From Algoriphagus oliviformis (lineage in GTDB: Bacteria; Bacteroidota; Bacteroidia; Cytophagales; Cyclobacteriaceae): DNA of 64,000 nucleotides. The notes under the pieces are model-generated. The model was given only the letters and a program-made list of their open reading frames with translations, ran no database searches and had not been told where the DNA came from. A program made the position numbers and the translations under genes. Location of the stretch: assembly GCF_017254915.1 (NCBI RefSeq), contig NZ_JAFKCT010000001.1:620001-684000 (forward strand), given 5' to 3'. Positions 61,402-64,000 of the stretch are shown here, in pieces. Position 1 is the first letter of the stretch, and each line of letters opens with the position of its first letter.

Positions 61402-61941
61402 ATGAAGAGTAGGTTTTTGTATGTTTTGCTTCTGGTCCTCCCCTTTTTCGGCGCCTGCAGGGAGAGTGTGGACCCCAGTGAGCTGAAGGTTTACGACGGG
61501 CCGATCAATTCGGCGACCAACATCTTTATGGTACACAGCGACTCTGCGGTAGTGCGGACGGAAATCCGGGCGGCCAAGCAGCTGGAGTTTCAAAACGGCA
61601 ACCAGGAGTTCCCAGAGGGGATAGACATCAAGTTTTACACGGTGGACGGGGAGCTGGAGACCACGATGGTGGCGGACCGGGGCTATTTTATGAAAAACGA
61701 AAACCTCTACCGGGGTGAGGGCAACGTGCAGATCAAAAATCTGATCAAAGACCAGAGCCTGAAGTCCGAGGAGATATTCTGGAACCAGGCGCAAAAGAAG
61801 ATCTACACCGAGAAGTTTGTGACGATCCAGGACAAGGGGACGCTGTTCAGCGGCACAGGCCTGGAGTCTGACGACAGCTTTTCCGACTACAAACTCAAAT
61901 CACCAAAGGGACAGACCGAGCTGCCCGGCGAAGGAATATGA
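61402..61941 (+). CDS. lptC: LPS export protein LptC
   Basis: 179 residues from ATG 61402. A lipoprotein-like signal (FLYVLLLVLPFFGACRE, Cys) leads to an LptC/YrbK beta-jellyroll: TEIRAAKQLEFQNGNQEFPEGIDIKF, ETTMVADRGYFMKNENLYRGEGNVQIKN, and SEEIFWNQAQKKIYTEKFVTI. It belongs to the LptBFG-C bridge moving LPS to the outer membrane. Its stop overlaps the next gene's start. Confidence 0.9.
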   Translation: MKSRFLYVLLLVLPFFGACRESVDPSELKVYDGPINSATNIFMVHSDSAVVRTEIRAAKQLEFQNGNQEFPEGIDIKFYTVDGELETTMVADRGYFMKNENLYRGEGNVQIKNLIKDQSLKSEEIFWNQAQKKIYTEKFVTIQDKGTLFSGTGLESDDSFSDYKLKSPKGQTELPGEGI

Positions 61942-62153
61942 AACTAGGAGATGTGCTGATTCTTTCCTTGGCTTTGGCCTTGGTCATCATAGGTATCCAC
62001 CAGAGCCTCACTGCAGGGATAGGGGCATCCTATCCGATCTTTATGTTTGCGGTGGGACTGCTGTTTTGGTTTCAGCTGAGACGAAACAAGGCCGCCCAGC
62101 CTGAGGAAAAAGACGAGGCTCCGCAAAAGCCAAGGAGGAAAAAGAAAAACTGA
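61938..62153 (+). CDS. Small two-transmembrane protein
   Basis: 71 residues; two hydrophobic segments (about 5-22 and 32-47), then a charged tail (NKAAQPEEKDEAPQKPRRKKKN). It overlaps the lptC stop by 4 bp and lies 2 bp before the CNNM gene. It is a conserved member of this Bacteroidota string, function unknown. Confidence 0.75.
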   Translation: MKLGDVLILSLALALVIIGIHQSLTAGIGASYPIFMFAVGLLFWFQLRRNKAAQPEEKDEAPQKPRRKKKN

Positions 62154-62155
62154 AC

Positions 62156-63439
62156 ATGGAGACGACCTATCTTTTTTACGTCATCGTAACCCTGGTTTTT
62201 TCGGCGTTTTTCTCCGGAATGGAGATCGCCTACATCTCTGCCAACAAGCTCCAGATTGAACTGCAAAACAAACAGGGACAGCTCAGCGGCAGGATTTTGA
62301 GCCAGTTTGTCCAGAAGCCGGGGCAGTTTATCGGCACTACCCTCATCGGCAATACCATCATGCTCGTGCTCTACGGTACCTTCATGGCCTTTTTGCTGGA
62401 AAAGCCCCTGGAGAATATCCTTCCCGAGCCTTTCAACAACGATGCGGTGATCTTGGTAACCCAGACTGTGCTCTCTACGATCATCGTCCTCATCACCGGC
62501 GAGTTCCTGCCCAAAAGCTTTTTCATGCTGAATCCCAACAGCATGATGACTTTTTTCGCCCTGCCTTTTTTTGCGATCTACTACCTCATGTATCCCATTG
62601 TTTGGCTGATCGTTGGGCTGTCCAAGCTGTTTATCACCAAGGTGCTCCGGCTGGAATACAACGAGGAAAAGCCGGCTTTCACGATCACGGATCTCAATTC
62701 CTTCATCAAGGAGCATTTTCGCCAGGCCAGCTCCAGCAACAAAAAGATGGAGATCGATTCGAAGATTTTTGACAACGCGATCGAGTTTAAGTCCGTGCGG
62801 ATCCGGGAGTGCATGATCCCCCGTACCGACATCGTCGCGGTAGAGGTGGACGACACCATTGAGGATATCAGGACGGTCTTTGAGGAGAGCGGGCACTCCA
62901 AGGTGATCGTGTATCGCGAGACCATCGACGAGGTGATCGGCTATTGCCACCAGCTGGAGCTGTTCAAGAAGCCCAAAACCATCGGCGAGATCCTGACACC
63001 GATCATCATCGCCCCCGAGTCCGCGCTGGCCAATGAGCTCCTGATCCAGTTTATCCAGGAGAGAAAAAGCCTGGCCTTGGTGGTGGACGAGTTTGGCGGC
63101 ACGAGCGGGATCGTGTCCATGGAGGATATCATAGAGGAGATTTTTGGGGAGATCGACGATGAGTACGACCAGGACGACCTGATCGAGCAAAAGGTGGATG
63201 CGGACGAATACCTCCTCAGTGCGAGGCACGAGATCGACTACCTCAACGACAAGTACGGCTGGGATCTGCCTTGTGGGGACTTTGAGACCCTGTCTGGGCT
63301 GATCCTCTCGCTGACCGAGAATCTGCCGAGCAAGGGGGAAAACGTGACTTTTGGCAAATATACCTTCACCGTGGTGACCAAGCAGGCGCACCGCATCGAA
63401 ACTGTCCGGCTGAAAATCAGCGAATCAGGGAATTTCTAG
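62156..63439 (+). CDS. CNNM/HlyC-CorC family transporter-like protein
   Basis: 427 residues. DUF21 membrane domain (about 1-190, FFSGMEIAYISANKLQIE), a CBS pair (about 205-330, RECMIPRTDIVAVEVDD, LALVVDEFGGTSGIVSMEDI) and a CorC_HlyC C-terminal domain (about 345-425). Probably a Mg2+/Co2+ efflux or regulator protein. A clear promoter for the next gene lies just after it. Confidence 0.92.
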   Translation: METTYLFYVIVTLVFSAFFSGMEIAYISANKLQIELQNKQGQLSGRILSQFVQKPGQFIGTTLIGNTIMLVLYGTFMAFLLEKPLENILPEPFNNDAVILVTQTVLSTIIVLITGEFLPKSFFMLNPNSMMTFFALPFFAIYYLMYPIVWLIVGLSKLFITKVLRLEYNEEKPAFTITDLNSFIKEHFRQASSSNKKMEIDSKIFDNAIEFKSVRIRECMIPRTDIVAVEVDDTIEDIRTVFEESGHSKVIVYRETIDEVIGYCHQLELFKKPKTIGEILTPIIIAPESALANELLIQFIQERKSLALVVDEFGGTSGIVSMEDIIEEIFGEIDDEYDQDDLIEQKVDADEYLLSARHEIDYLNDKYGWDLPCGDFETLSGLILSLTENLPSKGENVTFGKYTFTVVTKQAHRIETVRLKISESGNF

Positions 63440-63463
63440 TCCAGACTTTGTTCTTGGGGAAAT

Positions 63464-63494
63464 TTTGAATTTCGCCACCAATGCTATTATTTTG
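63464..63494 (+). promoter_or_regulatory. Promoter upstream of the PpiD-like gene
   Basis: TTTG (63464-63467), 19-base spacer, TTATTTTG (63487-63494). The -33 box is exact and the -7 differs from TAnnTTTG by one base. The predicted start, near 63500, gives a leader of about 25 bases. Confidence 0.5.
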
Positions 63495-63524
63495 CGACAC
63501 TTCTAAAAAAGCGTAGTATCAATA

Positions 63525-64000
63525 ATGGCGTTAATTAAGCAAATAAGACAGCGGACAGGTCTCGCAATCGGTGTAATCGCCGGCGGGTTGATTTTATTCC
63601 TTCTCGGCGGGGACCTTTTGAGTCCAAATTCCTCCCTTCTCAATTCCAACAAAAACATCGTGGGTGAGATCGCAGGTGAGGAAATCACGCTGGAAGAATA
63701 TTCCATGAGAGTGGAGGAGTTCAAGTCCATGTTTCAGCAGCGGACCGGCCGCGTGCCTTCCGAGGCCGAGATGGTGTCTGTGAGAGAACAGGCTTGGCAG
63801 GCGATGATCGTCGAGCAGGTTTTTGACGAAGAGTACGAGAAGCTCGGACTTACCGTCTCCAGCGCTGAGCTGGTGGATATGGTGCAGGGCAAAAACATCG
63901 TGCCTGAGCTCAGAGCCCAGCTGGTGAATCCGCAGACTGGACAGTTTGACAAAAACCAACTGATCACTTTCCTCCAGACCCTGGAAACTGCCGATCCTGC
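63525..64000 (+). CDS. PpiD-like peptidyl-prolyl isomerase, 3' end outside window
   Basis: The first 158 residues from ATG 63525. One N-terminal transmembrane anchor (about 12-32, AIGVIAGGLILFLLGGDLL), then a SurA/PpiD N-terminal region: NIVGEIAGEEITLEEYSMRVEE, TVSSAELVDMVQGKNI and VNPQTGQFDKNQLITFLQTLE. It is a membrane-anchored periplasmic foldase with parvulin domains expected beyond the window. Ends at the edge. Confidence 0.85.
   Translation, partial: MALIKQIRQRTGLAIGVIAGGLILFLLGGDLLSPNSSLLNSNKNIVGEIAGEEITLEEYSMRVEEFKSMFQQRTGRVPSEAEMVSVREQAWQAMIVEQVFDEEYEKLGLTVSSAELVDMVQGKNIVPELRAQLVNPQTGQFDKNQLITFLQTLETADP

Overview
The window looks like a chromosomal segment of a Bacteroidota bacterium of the Cytophagales, most like Cyclobacteriaceae/Algoriphagus (inferred from gene content, no search was run). 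Supporting signs are promoters of the TTTG / TAnnTTTG type, few Shine-Dalgarno sites, a SusC-style TonB receptor with an N-terminal carboxypeptidase-like domain, DUF5916 and DUF4382 proteins, a MurF-alanine racemase fusion, and the CoaX-OMP-TPR-LptC-CNNM-PpiD gene string. GC is moderate and gene density is high, with many 4-base ATGA overlaps. I saw no rRNA, tRNA, CRISPR array or complete insertion sequence.

Layout. 1-6.4 kb: HD-domain protein (cut by the window edge), YitT and TRIC membrane proteins, a methyltransferase, a patatin, then a plus-strand set of VOC protein, PLP enzyme and lipoprotein serine hydrolase. 6.4-8.6 kb: a type II restriction-modification pair, a cytosine methyltransferase with an N-terminal excisionase-like HTH and a TdeIII-like endonuclease, tail to tail. 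8.6-16.8 kb: DUF5916 protein, YjbQ, a lipoprotein, an FAH-family enzyme, and a TPP-riboswitch-controlled TonB receptor with clear promoter and terminator; then small membrane proteins. 16.9-20.5 kb: YceI lipoprotein, intradiol-dioxygenase-like lipoprotein, LytTR regulator, and a Fic protein preceded by a striking periodic operator array. 20.5-30.5 kb: amidohydrolase, M14 peptidase, an SDR protein and an ion cluster (ClC, TrkH, TrkA, Kv-like channel).

30.5-41.6 kb: MurF-Alr, a flippase-like protein, ScpA, Dxs, a hydrolase, a MNT/HEPN toxin-antitoxin pair with a frameshifted HEPN gene, fRMsr, RibD and two DUF4382 lipoproteins. 41.7-49.3 kb: dGTPase, HflX, a decayed rmlC fragment, a CpsB-like phosphatase, an epimerase, a TPR protein and a phosphosulfolactate synthase homologue. 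49.4-57.8 kb: DUF368, AroE, PurU, a second alanine-racemase-like protein, Tag, NhaD, glutamate dehydrogenase and AnmK. 57.9-64 kb: CoaX followed by an envelope operon ending in a partial PpiD.

Most of the window is housekeeping, envelope and ion homeostasis. The most unusual structures are (1) alternating ATGTAAAGAAAA half-sites every 20-21 bp across and upstream of the fic promoter, (2) two interleaved inverted repeats in the 60 bp before the HTH-methyltransferase start, (3) the MNT/HEPN pair with a seven-T frameshift, and (4) the rmlC relic beside the polysaccharide phosphatase gene.
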